A stretch of DNA of 64,000 nucleotides from Lysinibacillus_B sp050613145 (GCF_050613145.1 NZ_CP192507.1:3968001-4032000); one strand, 5' to 3'. Positions 48,070-57,822 are shown, counted from the stretch's first letter. Made by a program: numbers and translations. Notes: generated by a model not told the origin, from the letters alone.

Positions 48070-48735
48070 ATGAATAACCAAAAGGAAAGTAAGCGGAAAG
48101 TAACAGGAAAGAGTTTAATACGATGGGCAGGCTTTTTTGCCATATTGGCAGGGATTCTATACATCAGCATTCAGTTCATCCACCCAGCGGATAATATAGC
48201 TTCTGTCAATACAGGCTTATGGGTAGTAATTGCATGCTTAACTAGTATAATGTCCCTTTTCAGCCTCATAGGCATTATAGGGATCTATACTAGACAAGTC
48301 GAAGAAGCAGGTTGGCTCGGGCTAATCGGATTTGTTTTTTTTAGTCTATTTTGGGTAATTTCAATGAATTTTAGTTTCAATGAAGCTTTTGTTTTGCCGC
48401 TACTCACAAGTGATGCTCCGAAGTTTGTTGAGGGTATATTGGGCATCTTTGGTGGAACGAAAAGCGCGGTGGATCTTGGTATTTTTCCAGTATTAGCACC
48501 AATAGCGGCAGTTCTATATTCCCTTGGTGGACTCTTGTTTGGTATCGCAATCTTTCGTGCTAGCGTCTTGCCACGCATGGCAGGTGCTCTACTTTCCTCT
48601 GCTGCTGTGGTAACCTTTGCTGCTGCAATAATCCCTCATCCATTCGATAGGATATTGGCGGTACCGATGGGGTTAGCTCTAATTTGGTTGGGATATGCTC
48701 TTTTTTCGGAATGCAAGAGAAGCACCGGAAAGTGA
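48070..48735 (+). CDS. Multi-pass membrane protein, unknown function
   Basis: The 221-residue protein has six predicted helices, starting at about residue 18 with WAGFFAILAGILYISIQF and HPADNI. It has the appearance of small Firmicute proteins of the DUF4386 kind, but I cannot assign the family with certainty. ATG 48070 follows GGAGGAGA. It is divergent from the AraC gene and ends at a clear terminator. Confidence 0.6.
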   Translation: MNNQKESKRKVTGKSLIRWAGFFAILAGILYISIQFIHPADNIASVNTGLWVVIACLTSIMSLFSLIGIIGIYTRQVEEAGWLGLIGFVFFSLFWVISMNFSFNEAFVLPLLTSDAPKFVEGILGIFGGTKSAVDLGIFPVLAPIAAVLYSLGGLLFGIAIFRASVLPRMAGALLSSAAVVTFAAAIIPHPFDRILAVPMGLALIWLGYALFSECKRSTGK

Positions 48736-49117
48736 TTTTTCCGTTAATGCGGTTGGGATAAAATCACCTACTAAAATGAAAAAACAACTAATTAACGGAA
48801 TGAGCAGTGGGAAACATTCGTTTTCCCACTGCTTTGCATTTCAAAATATTTTTAGAAACAACACCCAGTCTTGTATAGAATCTTTGAAATCTCTGCTTTT
48901 CTAGTTAAACTAACCTGCCCCTTCGTTCAATAAGAATTAAATAACTTTATTATCTGCTAACATGTTGTAGTGCTGAAGTAAAGTTTGATTAAAAAGTAGA
49001 GGGAAGACGTTGATTTTATATTAGAAGAAAGCTAATCATTTTTAAATACCAATATTTCGAAACCACTCAAACATCTTATCGTAAATATATTTAATAACAC
49101 TTTGCGGAGGTGGGATC
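48736..49117. other. Intergenic region with a terminator; otherwise nothing seen
   Basis: GCAGTGGGAAA/TTTCCCACTGC at 48804-48832 followed by TTTGC terminates the preceding gene. The rest is AT-rich with no frame that has a ribosome site until GGAGGTG before 49118. Confidence 0.65.
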
Positions 49118-49342
49118 ATGATGAAATTATGGTGGGCAACCAGTTTTTTATGGTTAGTATTATTTGGTGCTGTGGCAATGTTTATTGCTGTGAGGAAGGT
49201 AGACGGTGCTGGATTAGAACAAACCCCTGAATTACGGTTAGTTGCATTTATAGTATTAGGCGTAGCTTTTGTTTTCATTTTATTATGCCAATTAGTATTT
49301 CTTTATTTTGCTAGAAAAAGAAAATCGGTTTCAACTCATTAA
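49118..49342 (+). CDS. Small membrane protein, DUF3923-like
   Basis: The 74-residue protein has two helices (residues 5-24 and 42-65), the segment VRKVDGAGLEQTPELRLVAF between them, and a basic end. This resembles the DUF3923 family of Bacillales, function unknown. GGAGGTG lies five bases before ATG 49118; ATG 49121 is equally good. Confidence 0.7.
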   Translation: MMKLWWATSFLWLVLFGAVAMFIAVRKVDGAGLEQTPELRLVAFIVLGVAFVFILLCQLVFLYFARKRKSVSTH

Positions 49343-49352
49343 AATAAAATGC

Positions 49353-49398
49353 CCTCCAATCATTAGAAACAGTCTAACAATTGGAGGATTATTTTTTT
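49353..49398 (+). terminator. Terminator after the DUF3923-like gene
   Basis: CCTCCAAT/ATTGGAGG with inner TAG/CTA and a TTATTTTTTT tail. Confidence 0.8.
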
Positions 49399-49457
49399 CG
49401 AAAGTTACTGTTTATAATATAGTTTGATCAAAACGTTAGCTTAATAAAGAACGGAAC

Positions 49458-50072
49458 TTACGAACTCGGTTGAATATATTCTCCTGTTGTGGCATTAAAG
49501 CCCGCAGCTTTCATTTCTGTCTGGTCACTATTCCAACCTATCACTATTATGAGATCCATATTTCTCTCTGCGTCTTTTATAAGCATAAAATCATAACCTT
49601 TAGCCCAATCTTTCCCGGGGTAAATACCACCTATTTTCAATGCTTTTTCTAGTAACTCTGGTGAATCATACTTAATATCTTCCATTTGTATAAACTCTTT
49701 TTTCGGGTAAGGAGAAGAACCATTCCTCGTTAAATCACTTGTATGGTCTATTTTTCCCTCGTGAATGGTTACTAAAAAAGCCTTATTAGTATCTGGTACA
49801 CCAAATAAAATGTTCCAATATTTTCTTTTACCATTGCTTCCAATTGACTTTCCTGGCTGATCTAAATCTATATTTATTGCCTGCAATAACTGAGCATTTT
49901 CATTCCATTTCAATGCAGGCGGATATGCTAATTCAATCGCTTGCTTTATAGATAATTCTTGTTCATCGGCTTCAAATGTCTCTTCGGTTGATTGTAATGA
50001 ACGAGCAGATATTTTCTCAACAGCACCAACTGAAATTAACAAAAGTAAGACAACAAAAACTATTTTTTTCAT
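49458..50072 (-). CDS. Secreted protein of unknown function
   Basis: The 204-residue protein has a cleavable-type signal peptide (MKKIVFVVLLLLISVGAVEK, probable cleavage after ISA near residue 23) and a soluble alpha/beta domain containing LKWNENAQLLQAINIDLD. No cysteine follows the signal, so it is not a lipoprotein. Family not recognised. AGGAAA precedes the ATG. Confidence 0.6.
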   Translation of the reverse strand: MKKIVFVVLLLLISVGAVEKISARSLQSTEETFEADEQELSIKQAIELAYPPALKWNENAQLLQAINIDLDQPGKSIGSNGKRKYWNILFGVPDTNKAFLVTIHEGKIDHTSDLTRNGSSPYPKKEFIQMEDIKYDSPELLEKALKIGGIYPGKDWAKGYDFMLIKDAERNMDLIIVIGWNSDQTEMKAAGFNATTGEYIQPSS

Positions 50073-50198
50073 TTTCCTGCCCCCTTTTTAGGGGTATTGT
50101 TTCCAAACCTTCTTCCATTATTCGGCGGCGTTAATAACATAAGAAGTCCTACTAACATTAAAGCTAATAGCATTGCTTATCAAATTTTTTATAAATAA

Positions 50199-50262
50199 TA
50201 GACAAAGCCGGAAAAATTGGCTTTGTCTATAGTTTGAGAGAAGGGTTTTACTCCTTCTCTTT
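50199..50262 (-). terminator. Two tandem hairpins after the pentapeptide gene
   Basis: AGAGAAGG/CCTTCTCT (50237-50260) and AGACAAAGCC/GGCTTTGTCT (50200-50228) follow one another; the second ends in TATTATTT on the minus strand. Confidence 0.65.
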
Positions 50263-50347
50263 GTGTTTATTCTAAAGTGTTCAATCTCGTGACTTATCAT
50301 CATAACCTTTTTCTTTTCATATAAAAATACCTAATTAAACAGTAATG

Positions 50348-50983
50348 CTAATCTTTGATAATTAACCCCATTAGGGTTGAAAATTGTATAGCTTGATTTG
50401 TTGATACTATGCATCCTTTTAAATCATCTACGGAAACCGTAAGTGCATCAAAATTAGATGAACTAATGTCTACTCCTTTTAGGGATGTGTCTTCAAAGTT
50501 GGCTTCATTTATGTTACATAATTTAAATTCAACTTTTTTAAGTTTACAATCAAAAAAGTCAGCGTTTTGCAAATAAACCTCTTTAAATATAACTTTTTCA
50601 AGCTTTGAAGTTCCAAAGGTAGACATGTTTAAAATCGAGTTCTCGAATTTAACATTTCCTATTGATGCTTCTGAAAAATTATTCCCAAGTAATTTACTAT
50701 TAATAAATTCAACTCTATGAATTGAAGATTTGCTCAAGTTTACATTAGATAAATCACAATTTTCAAATCGAACATCTAAAATATCAATATTACTAAAATC
50801 TGTATTAGTGAACGTGCAATTTTTTATTACTGAACTATATAGCTGTACTCTATCTACAGATTCATTTGTGAAATCTGAGCCGGTAATTATACACATTTCA
50901 TGTATAGGGTCCTCTTCATAAAAAATATCACTAAAATTTCTCTCAGTTAAATCTAATGGAATTTTTGGAATATCAATTTTCAT
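50348..50983 (-). CDS. Pentapeptide repeat protein
   Basis: The 211-residue protein is built of A(D/N)LXX-like pentapeptides (TDFSN, CDLSN, VNLSK, ADFFD, ANFED), enough for several coils of a right-handed quadrilateral beta-helix. Qnr and MfpA proteins of this class mimic DNA and protect gyrase, but many relatives have no known role and I cannot tell which this is. AAGG precedes ATG 50983. It is a single gene. Confidence 0.85.
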   Translation of the reverse strand: MKIDIPKIPLDLTERNFSDIFYEEDPIHEMCIITGSDFTNESVDRVQLYSSVIKNCTFTNTDFSNIDILDVRFENCDLSNVNLSKSSIHRVEFINSKLLGNNFSEASIGNVKFENSILNMSTFGTSKLEKVIFKEVYLQNADFFDCKLKKVEFKLCNINEANFEDTSLKGVDISSSNFDALTVSVDDLKGCIVSTNQAIQFSTLMGLIIKD

Positions 50984-51320
50984 ACTATACCTTCTTTCAA
51001 TTGTTAACTAGTTAGCCACTAGTAAATACTCTCATCAGTGAATTAATTATATAACTGCAATGTGTTTCCCAATTCAATTTTTTTTAGATTATCGTTTAAA
51101 CTACTTAACCATTCTATAATAACATTGATTTAACTATAAGATTAATTGAAGATGATTTAACTATCTTTGACTCTTCTTCTTTTAGACATAAAAACACCCC
51201 TTTAGACAAAAATATCCAAAGGGGTAAAACGGTGCAACTTTATTCAAAACATCGTATCTTTTTTATAAACATCGCAACTTTATTTCAAACCTACAAATTT
51301 TTTATAAAATTACCCTAGCA
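50984..51320. terminator. Intergenic region with the glmS terminator at 51187-51225
   Basis: ACCCCTTT/AAAGGGGT with a T-run on the minus strand follows glmS. The rest is AT-rich, with no gene seen. Confidence 0.7.
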
Positions 51321-53120
51321 CTATTCAACCGTCACCGACTTGGCTAAATTCCGCGGTTTATCGACGTCGCAGCGGCGGTGTAGAGCGGCATAGTAGCTGA
51401 TAAGCTGTAATGGGACAACCGATACTAATGGTGTTAATAATGGGTGAACACGCGGGATGATGAGCGTGTCGCCTTCTTCCTCCATGCCTTCCATCGCGAT
51501 AATACATGCATTGGCGCCACGTGCTACAACTTCTTTAACATTCCCACGAATGTTGAGTGCGACTTGCTCTTGTGTAACAATGGCAAAGACTGGCGTGCCT
51601 TCCTCGATGAGCGCAATTGTACCGTGCTTAAGCTCACCGCCGGCAAAACCTTCTGCTTGAATATATGAAATTTCTTTTAGCTTCAATGCGCCTTCTAAGC
51701 TGACACAGAAGTCCACGTTACGACCGATGAAAAATGCGTTGCGTGCGATTTTTAAATAATCTTCTGCGATTTCTTCCATCACTTCTTTTGAATCAACAAT
51801 AGACTGAATACCGTTTGCGGCAATCGCAAGTTCTTGCTTTAAGTCAAAGTCAATCGCTTTGCCGCGCGCTTTCCCTGTGACATAAGCAGCAATCGCCAGC
51901 ACAGCAATTTGTGCTACATACGCTTTCGTAGAAGCAACGGCAATCTCAGGACCTGCATGTAATAAAAGTGTATAGTCTGCTTCACGAGAAAGCGTTGAAC
52001 CTGGTACATTCGTTACCGTTAATGTTGGATGACCCAACTCTGTAATTTTCACAAGTACTTGGCGACTATCCGCTGTTTCGCCAGATTGTGAAATGAAGAT
52101 GAATAATGGTTTCTCAGAAAGAAGCGGCATGTTATAGCCGAACTCACTTGAAATGTGTACTTCTACTGGAATACCCGCAATTTTCTCAAAGTATTCTTTT
52201 CCAACAAGCCCTGCATGGTAGCTTGTGCCTGCTGCAATAATATAAATGCGGTCTGCTGCTTGTAATGCCGTTAAAATGTCTGCATTAATCGCTAGTTCAC
52301 CGTCTTGTTCGTATGCTTGGATGATTTTACGCACAACGCCTGGCTGCTCATCCATTTCCTTTAACATATAGTGCGGGTATGTGCCCTTTTCAATATCACT
52401 TGCATCTAACTCTGCCTTGAACGGCTTACGCTCTACTTTGCGACCGTCTAGCGTTGAAATTTCAACACTTTCCTTTTTCACAATGACTACTTCTTTATCA
52501 TGAAGCTCGATGAATAAGTCTGTCACTTGTAGCATCGCCATGGCATCTGAAGCAACGACATTAAAGCTATCACCAACCCCGACTAGTAAAGGTGATTTAT
52601 TTTTCGCCACATAAATTGTGCCTGTATCCTCGTTATCAAGTAGCGCTAATGCATAAGAACCGTGTACAAGGCTTAATGTTTTTCGAAATGCCTCTACCGT
52701 CGATAATCCTTCTTTTGAAAACAAATCAATTAACTGCACAATGACTTCTGTATCTGTATCTGATTGCAGCTGAATGCCTTTTAAATACGCTTTTTTCAGT
52801 AAGTGATAGTTTTCAATGACCCCGTTGTGTACAAGTGTAAAACGACCTGACACTGATTGGTGCGGGTGTGCATTTAATTTATTCGGTACACCATGTGTTG
52901 CCCAGCGTGTATGACCGATTCCGATATGTGCCATCACATCATCGTTTACTGCATTACGAAGATCTGCAATTCGGCCCTTTTCCTTGAAAATTGTGACACC
53001 GTCTTCATTGTGAACAGCAATACCGGCTGAATCGTACCCACGATACTCTAATTTCTCTAATCCTTTTAGCAAAATTTCCTTTGCATCTAATAATCCGTTA
53101 TATCCTACAATTCCACACAT
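51321..53120 (-). CDS. glmS: Glutamine--fructose-6-phosphate aminotransferase (isomerising)
   Basis: GlmS makes glucosamine-6-phosphate from fructose-6-phosphate and glutamine, the entry to peptidoglycan sugar synthesis. The 599-residue protein starts MCGIVGY with the N-terminal nucleophile Cys2, has the glutaminase motifs GHTRWATHG and HNGVIEN, two SIS domains (SQSGETADS) and the C-terminal DKPRNLAKSVTVE. ATG 53120 follows GGAGGA; the upstream frame extension lacks a site and would block the N-terminal cysteine. A glmS ribozyme lies 300 bases upstream. Confidence 0.98.
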   Translation of the reverse strand: MCGIVGYNGLLDAKEILLKGLEKLEYRGYDSAGIAVHNEDGVTIFKEKGRIADLRNAVNDDVMAHIGIGHTRWATHGVPNKLNAHPHQSVSGRFTLVHNGVIENYHLLKKAYLKGIQLQSDTDTEVIVQLIDLFSKEGLSTVEAFRKTLSLVHGSYALALLDNEDTGTIYVAKNKSPLLVGVGDSFNVVASDAMAMLQVTDLFIELHDKEVVIVKKESVEISTLDGRKVERKPFKAELDASDIEKGTYPHYMLKEMDEQPGVVRKIIQAYEQDGELAINADILTALQAADRIYIIAAGTSYHAGLVGKEYFEKIAGIPVEVHISSEFGYNMPLLSEKPLFIFISQSGETADSRQVLVKITELGHPTLTVTNVPGSTLSREADYTLLLHAGPEIAVASTKAYVAQIAVLAIAAYVTGKARGKAIDFDLKQELAIAANGIQSIVDSKEVMEEIAEDYLKIARNAFFIGRNVDFCVSLEGALKLKEISYIQAEGFAGGELKHGTIALIEEGTPVFAIVTQEQVALNIRGNVKEVVARGANACIIAMEGMEEEGDTLIIPRVHPLLTPLVSVVPLQLISYYAALHRRCDVDKPRNLAKSVTVE

Positions 53121-53420
53121 AAAATAAATCCTCCGTTCGCTACAACGGCACGTATTTAGCAACAACAAAATAAGCCTTTTCTCTCTACTCCCATACATCA
53201 ATTATATTTATAATGCACAAACTTCGAACAGAAAAATCAAAAATCCGAAACTTTCTATAGAAAAAGACAATGCGAAACTAAACTACGCGTAAGCCCATGT
53301 CGAAAAGCATGCTTAAATTTCTATCCTGCTTTTTCTTATGCAGATTACGTATCCGCTAAAAAATCGTTCTGACTAACGATTATATTACGAGCGCTGTAGC
53401 TTATTTTTATTATTTTTTAT

Positions 53421-53590
53421 GTGTGCCGATTCGTTTCTCTGTGCAGCAAATTGCTTTGCTGTTTTAAAACGAATATAACAACCGGGCACTTGCGGTCGGG
53501 AGGCATCCGCCGAATTTTCGATAAACCTCCACCTCGTCAACTAAGGATTACTTTGCCGTCCGATTTCCTTAGCTCAGGCGCTATCATTGT
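53421..53590 (-). ncRNA. glmS ribozyme/riboswitch
   Basis: The minus strand carries the self-cleaving core: AGCGCC at the cleavage site (G1 at 53581), TTGACGAGGTGGAGGTTTATCG and GGCGGATGCCTCCCG. P4 is formed by ATTCGTTT/AAACGAAT with an inner AGCAAA/TTTGCT stem. Glucosamine-6-phosphate triggers cleavage, which destabilises the glmS mRNA. About 300 bases of leader separate it from the glmS start. The limits are approximate. Confidence 0.93.
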
Positions 53591-53751
53591 TTTCCTTTGT
53601 ACTTCTATTGCGCGTCTTCCATCCTCCTTTAATCGCGCATGCTTACACATATCATTATCTTGGAATTTACTAACAATCTTTTGCAAGCATACTCATCATA
53701 CATAAAACAAGTACATTCGTCAAATCATCGCCAAAAATAAAGTGAAACTTC

Positions 53752-53978
53752 AATCAGTGGGGGTTTTGACGTACAGGACGTGCTAATGCCGACGTCGTCA
53801 CACGGATGTGACGTATTTTAGTCGGCCCTCACCCTCCACTGATTGTTAGTTGAACCAATCGGGCTTTTACGGCCAGTTGATCTCCCACCTATACTTCTCG
53901 ATTTTTCTTAAGCCTTGAGGTGGGAGTCTTAATGCCCGTTAATGCGGGATAAATGCGCTAGTATATGACATACTAGCG
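53752..53978 (-). mobile_element. Structured non-coding element, probable IS200/IS605-type end remnant
   Basis: On the minus strand, in order: palindrome CGCTAGTAT/ATACTAGCG (53956-53978), CCCGCATTAACGGG, hairpin CTCCCACCT/AGGTGGGAG (53882-53926), then a long terminal hairpin closed by AATCAGTGG/CCACTGATT (53752-53844) with GCCGAC/GTCGGC and GTCACA/TGTGAC nested inside. The order resembles the 3' (omega-RNA and right-end) region of tnpB elements as I remember it. No tnpB or tnpA frame is present. A second CTAGTATATG-CATACT copy lies at 54058. Confidence 0.45.
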
Positions 53979-54134
53979 TAAAATTATTGCTTCTTGTAAA
54001 CAAGTTTTCTTCTATCTACAGGGGGTATACAGCCTTAATTTCTTTTGGCGATTGATACTAGTATATGCCATACTGCCTGATGAGTTGCCTTGGCGTGTAT
54101 GTTTGTGGGCCTAAAATCTACTCATTTCTCATAA

Positions 54135-54171
54135 GGAAAACCGCCCTTCCTACAGAAAAGACGGTTTTATT
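54135..54171 (-). terminator. Terminator of the cdaA-cdaR-glmM operon
   Basis: AAAACCG/CGGTTTT stem right after the glmM stop codon. Confidence 0.65.
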
Positions 54172-54178
54172 GTAGTAT

Positions 54179-55531
54179 CTATTCAGTTAAGCCCATTTCA
54201 GCTTTTACGACAGTTGCAATGCGGTTCACGTATTCTTCACAAGCAACAACAGTAGAGGCTTCTACCATAACACGTACAAGTGGCTCTGTACCAGAAGGTC
54301 GTACTAATACACGCCCATTGCCTGCCATCTCCGCTTCCACTGCTGCAATGACAGCAGCAATACGGTCATTTTGTGTTACGGCATGCTTGTCCGTCACACG
54401 TACATTGACAAGCTTTTGGGGGAAGATCGTCATCTCGCTTGCAAGCTCTGATAGACGCTTACCTGTTACTTTCATAATATTTACTAATTGAATCCCTGTT
54501 AGTAAACCGTCACCCGTTGTATTAAAATCTAAAAATACAATGTGACCGGATTGCTCACCGCCAAGATTATAATCGTTTGCACGCATTTCCTCGACTACAT
54601 AACGGTCGCCAACAGCTGTTTGCACACTTGTCATCTCGTTTGCTTCTAATGCTTTATAGAAGCCCATATTACTCATCACAGTCGATACAACGGTTCCCTT
54701 TTTCAGGCGCCCTTTCGCATGCAAGTATTTTCCGATAATGAACATAATTTGATCGCCATCAACAATTTGACCTCTTTCATCTACGGCGATTAAACGGTCA
54801 CCATCACCATCAAACGCAAGACCAATATCTGCCCCACGCTCTAATACAAAATCAGCGAGCTTTTCTGGATGTGTTGAACCAACACCATCATTAATGTTTA
54901 AGCCGTCTGGTGAAGCACCCATTGTTGAAATATCGGCTTCTAAATCAGCAAATAAGTGTGTAGCAAGCTGACTTGTTGCACCATGTGCACAGTCTAGTGC
55001 TACATGAATACCTAGGAATTCCTCATCTACTGTTTGTTTTAAATAGGAAATATATTTTTGTCCACCTTCAAAATAATCAGTTACTGAACCGATATCGCCA
55101 CCTGTTGGACGTGGTAATGTATCTTCTTCTGCATCAAGTAAACTTTCAATTTCTGCTTCTTGATCATCTGTTAGTTTAAAGCCATCTGGACCAAAAAACT
55201 TAATACCGTTATCTTCTACTGGATTATGTGATGCTGAAATCATAACACCTGCTTGTGCATTCATGACACGTGTCAGATAGGCAACACCCGGTGTACTAAT
55301 TACGCCTAAGCGCATGACTTCTGCTCCAATTGATAGAAGACCTGCAACTAATGCTCCCTCTAACATTTCACCAGAAATACGTGTGTCTCGTCCAATTAAA
55401 ACTTTCGGGCGTTCTTTTGCATCTTTCGTTAATACGTATCCTCCAACACGTCCAAGTTTGAATGCAAACTCCGGCGTCAATTCACTATTAGCGACTCCAC
55501 GGACGCCATCTGTTCCGAAATATTTACCCAT
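54179..55531 (-). CDS. glmM: Phosphoglucosamine mutase
   Basis: GlmM converts glucosamine-6-phosphate to glucosamine-1-phosphate, the step after GlmS. The 450-residue protein starts MGKYFGTDGVRG and has the phosphoserine loop ISASHNP, the metal site DGDGDR, GGEQSGH and the phosphate-binding RPSGTEPLVR. ATG 55531 has GGAGAG upstream; the 17-codon extension lacks a site. It closes the conserved cdaA-cdaR-glmM operon, and GlmM is known to bind and restrain CdaA in Bacillus. Confidence 0.98.
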   Translation of the reverse strand: MGKYFGTDGVRGVANSELTPEFAFKLGRVGGYVLTKDAKERPKVLIGRDTRISGEMLEGALVAGLLSIGAEVMRLGVISTPGVAYLTRVMNAQAGVMISASHNPVEDNGIKFFGPDGFKLTDDQEAEIESLLDAEEDTLPRPTGGDIGSVTDYFEGGQKYISYLKQTVDEEFLGIHVALDCAHGATSQLATHLFADLEADISTMGASPDGLNINDGVGSTHPEKLADFVLERGADIGLAFDGDGDRLIAVDERGQIVDGDQIMFIIGKYLHAKGRLKKGTVVSTVMSNMGFYKALEANEMTSVQTAVGDRYVVEEMRANDYNLGGEQSGHIVFLDFNTTGDGLLTGIQLVNIMKVTGKRLSELASEMTIFPQKLVNVRVTDKHAVTQNDRIAAVIAAVEAEMAGNGRVLVRPSGTEPLVRVMVEASTVVACEEYVNRIATVVKAEMGLTE

Positions 55532-55620
55532 TTTATTCTCTCCTTCAATACTAGACATCCCTGTTGTTATGGCTATGACCATCTTTATAGGAATTTTCCG
55601 TTTGGCAAATGCACAGCCAA

Positions 55621-56628
55621 TTACTCAGTACTATCCTCTGCTTGCTGACCTGTCCCAACCTCTGTCGACTCGTCAGCAGTCTCTACTAACTCTTTCTTAA
55701 CATCCGCATGAATGATAACGGAATTTTCTTCCGCCGTCACCTTTTCTGGTACTTTTATTTTCCCTTCATACGATCCGGACTCTTCTAAGTCTGACACGTC
55801 AAATTCTACGACTAATTCCTTTAACTCGTCAATCACTGCTTTTTTCCCATACACTTTTAATTTCACTGGCTCAACCGAAAGCTTCTCTATGGAAATACCT
55901 TCTTTCAATTGCCCTATTTGTTTAATTTTAATCGGTACATCACGACTATATTCTTCAATTTCTACTTTTACCTTCACTTTTTCCGGTTGAACAGCAACAT
56001 CAAGACGATTCAGCTCAGCGTTTAACACTTTTACATTCGCTTCTTGCTGGAAGGAATTTTTAATACCTTGCTCACCAGTTACCGTTGCCTTCACATAACT
56101 AATATTTTCAATAGCACTTTTAGCACCAGTAACTACGACTGTGGTTGGGTCAACAGTCATACCCTTTAAGTCGTAGTCTTCTGCAATGAGGCGTTTATTC
56201 ATTTCTGGTTCTACTCGGAATTCACGTGTTACACGCTCTTCTATCGAAATATTTAGTGCGCCTGGATCAATCGAGACTTTTAATTTTTCTGAGAAGCCTT
56301 CATTTTGAATGGTTACATGATGCTCACCAATCATCAGTGAATTTAAATCAACGAATACAACATAATCTTGCGTGATTTTTGCTTGTCTAATCAGCTTCGA
56401 ATTTCCACTAATTGTGACATTTACCGTTTCCGGTACCCCTGTGACGATTAAGTCCTCATCATCATAATACACTTCAAGTGGCACATTATATAAAACATCG
56501 ACTTCATCGGAAGGGGCTGCTTCACGTCCTGCCGTCTCCAGTTCTGATTTGACATATAAGAATAAGGCTAGCGATAACACTAGAGCAACAATTCGCAGTG
56601 CCCAAACACTGTTAAACACTCTATCCAT
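55621..56628 (-). CDS. cdaR: CdaA regulatory protein CdaR (YbbR-domain)
   Basis: The 335-residue protein has one N-terminal helix (about residues 10-28) and then three to four extracellular YbbR domains, the known CdaR architecture, with an acidic end. CdaR interacts with the membrane cyclase CdaA and modulates c-di-AMP synthesis. It overlaps cdaA by 8 bases. GAGGTAAG precedes ATG 56628. Confidence 0.95.
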   Translation of the reverse strand: MDRVFNSVWALRIVALVLSLALFLYVKSELETAGREAAPSDEVDVLYNVPLEVYYDDEDLIVTGVPETVNVTISGNSKLIRQAKITQDYVVFVDLNSLMIGEHHVTIQNEGFSEKLKVSIDPGALNISIEERVTREFRVEPEMNKRLIAEDYDLKGMTVDPTTVVVTGAKSAIENISYVKATVTGEQGIKNSFQQEANVKVLNAELNRLDVAVQPEKVKVKVEIEEYSRDVPIKIKQIGQLKEGISIEKLSVEPVKLKVYGKKAVIDELKELVVEFDVSDLEESGSYEGKIKVPEKVTAEENSVIIHADVKKELVETADESTEVGTGQQAEDSTE

Positions 56629-57463
56629 TCTTCTTACCTCCCCAATTCAACTTAGAGGCTAAGTTTAAGTTGGACTCTTGTTCAGACCCAAACCATAGTT
56701 TACGTAACTTTACCGTAAACTCATCAATCGTTAAGTTACGGTCAATTTTACCGTCGAATGCAATACTAATCGCACCTGTCTCTTCTGACACAATAATGAC
56801 AATGGCATCCGTTACCTCACTTAACCCAAGGGCCGCTCGGTGACGCGTCCCAAGTTCTTTGGAGATAAAGGCACTTTCCGACAAAGGTAAATAACAAGCA
56901 GCCGCTGTAATTTTGTCCTTTTGCATAATGACTGCCCCATCATGGAGCGGTGTATTCGGAATGAAGATATTAATGAGTAATTCGGACGACATATCCGCAT
57001 TCATTTTGATGCCTGTTTCAATATACTCTGTTAAACCTGTTTCTTTTTCAATGGAGATCAGTGCACCAATACGACGCTTCGCCATATAGCTCACAGATTT
57101 CTTCATCGCTTCGATTAGGCGGGTTTGTTCTTCATCTTGCTGATTTGTCGTGCGTTGGAATAACTTTCCTCGTCCAAGTTGCTCAAGTGCACGACGAATT
57201 TCTGGCTGGAAGATAATGATAATCGCTAGGAAACCCCAATCAATAATCTCTTCTAGTAGCCAATCAAGGGTATTAAGCCCAAAGATTTCAGTCGCAATTT
57301 TTGCGATGATAATGACAAATATCCCTTTTAATAATTGAACGGCTTTCGTTCCTTTAATGAGGGTTAACGTTTTATAAATCACGTACCAAACAAGCAGTAC
57401 GTCCAAAAAGCTAAAAACAACATTTACAGGTGTCAAATCTGTAAATTGTTCGATTATTTGCAT
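56621..57463 (-). CDS. cdaA: Diadenylate cyclase CdaA
   Basis: CdaA makes c-di-AMP from two ATP and is the main housekeeping cyclase of Firmicutes. The 280-residue protein has three N-terminal helices and a DAC domain with DGA (PLHDGAVIM) and RHR (LGTRHRAALG) catalytic motifs. First gene of the cdaA-cdaR-glmM operon. Confidence 0.97.
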   Translation of the reverse strand: MQIIEQFTDLTPVNVVFSFLDVLLVWYVIYKTLTLIKGTKAVQLLKGIFVIIIAKIATEIFGLNTLDWLLEEIIDWGFLAIIIIFQPEIRRALEQLGRGKLFQRTTNQQDEEQTRLIEAMKKSVSYMAKRRIGALISIEKETGLTEYIETGIKMNADMSSELLINIFIPNTPLHDGAVIMQKDKITAAACYLPLSESAFISKELGTRHRAALGLSEVTDAIVIIVSEETGAISIAFDGKIDRNLTIDEFTVKLRKLWFGSEQESNLNLASKLNWGGKKNG

Positions 57464-57822
57464 GTGGCATCCCCCACTTTTCTAGCTAATACATATACAC
57501 TTTAAAGTATATCATATTTGTGTAATGATTGACTTTTTAGAGAGCAAAAAGTCTACCCAATCGAGTAGACTTCTTCATTTTCTATAGAACGTCATTTTTT
57601 GTTAAATGGTTCCCTGTATTAGAACAAAAGCGCTAAAGCGCCTGCTAATCCCCGACACGCGCTGGAGAATCCCGACAAGTGTGCTTGCCACACGTAGGAG
57701 GGAGTCGAAGCGTCGCGAGGGGATGGCGCTTTCGCCTAGACGTAGATGCTCTTTTCAACAACCATTATCCACAATGCGAAATTTTATCATTTCCTTAACA
57801 ACAAGAAAAAAGCCAAGAATAA
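57464..57822 (-). promoter_or_regulatory. Intergenic region with cdaA promoter and terminators
   Basis: On the minus strand TGATATACT (57506-57514) is an extended -10 for cdaA, with no clear -35. AGTCTAC/GTAGACT at 57546-57570 followed by TTTTT is a terminator upstream of it. A large hairpin element occupies 57629-57740 (separate entry). Confidence 0.55.
57629..57740. repeat. Long imperfect palindromic element, about 110 bp
   Basis: AAAGCGCC (57635-57642) and ATCCCC (57648-57653) pair with GGGGAT (57719-57724) and GGCGCTTT (57725-57732), enclosing a second hairpin around GTGTG-CTTG-CCACAC. The element is much GC-richer than its surroundings and lies in the 3' region of sigW-rsiW. I recall similar GCGC-bearing intergenic repeats from Bacillales but cannot name this one. 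Confidence 0.6.

Noticed and set aside
50348..50983. Fluoroquinolone-resistance (Qnr) gene
   Set aside because: The pentapeptide fold is clear, but I cannot see enough to separate it from the many pentapeptide proteins with no resistance role.
53421..53705. 94-codon open frame upstream of glmS
   Set aside because: It is antisense to the glmS ribozyme, whose conserved bases explain the sequence.
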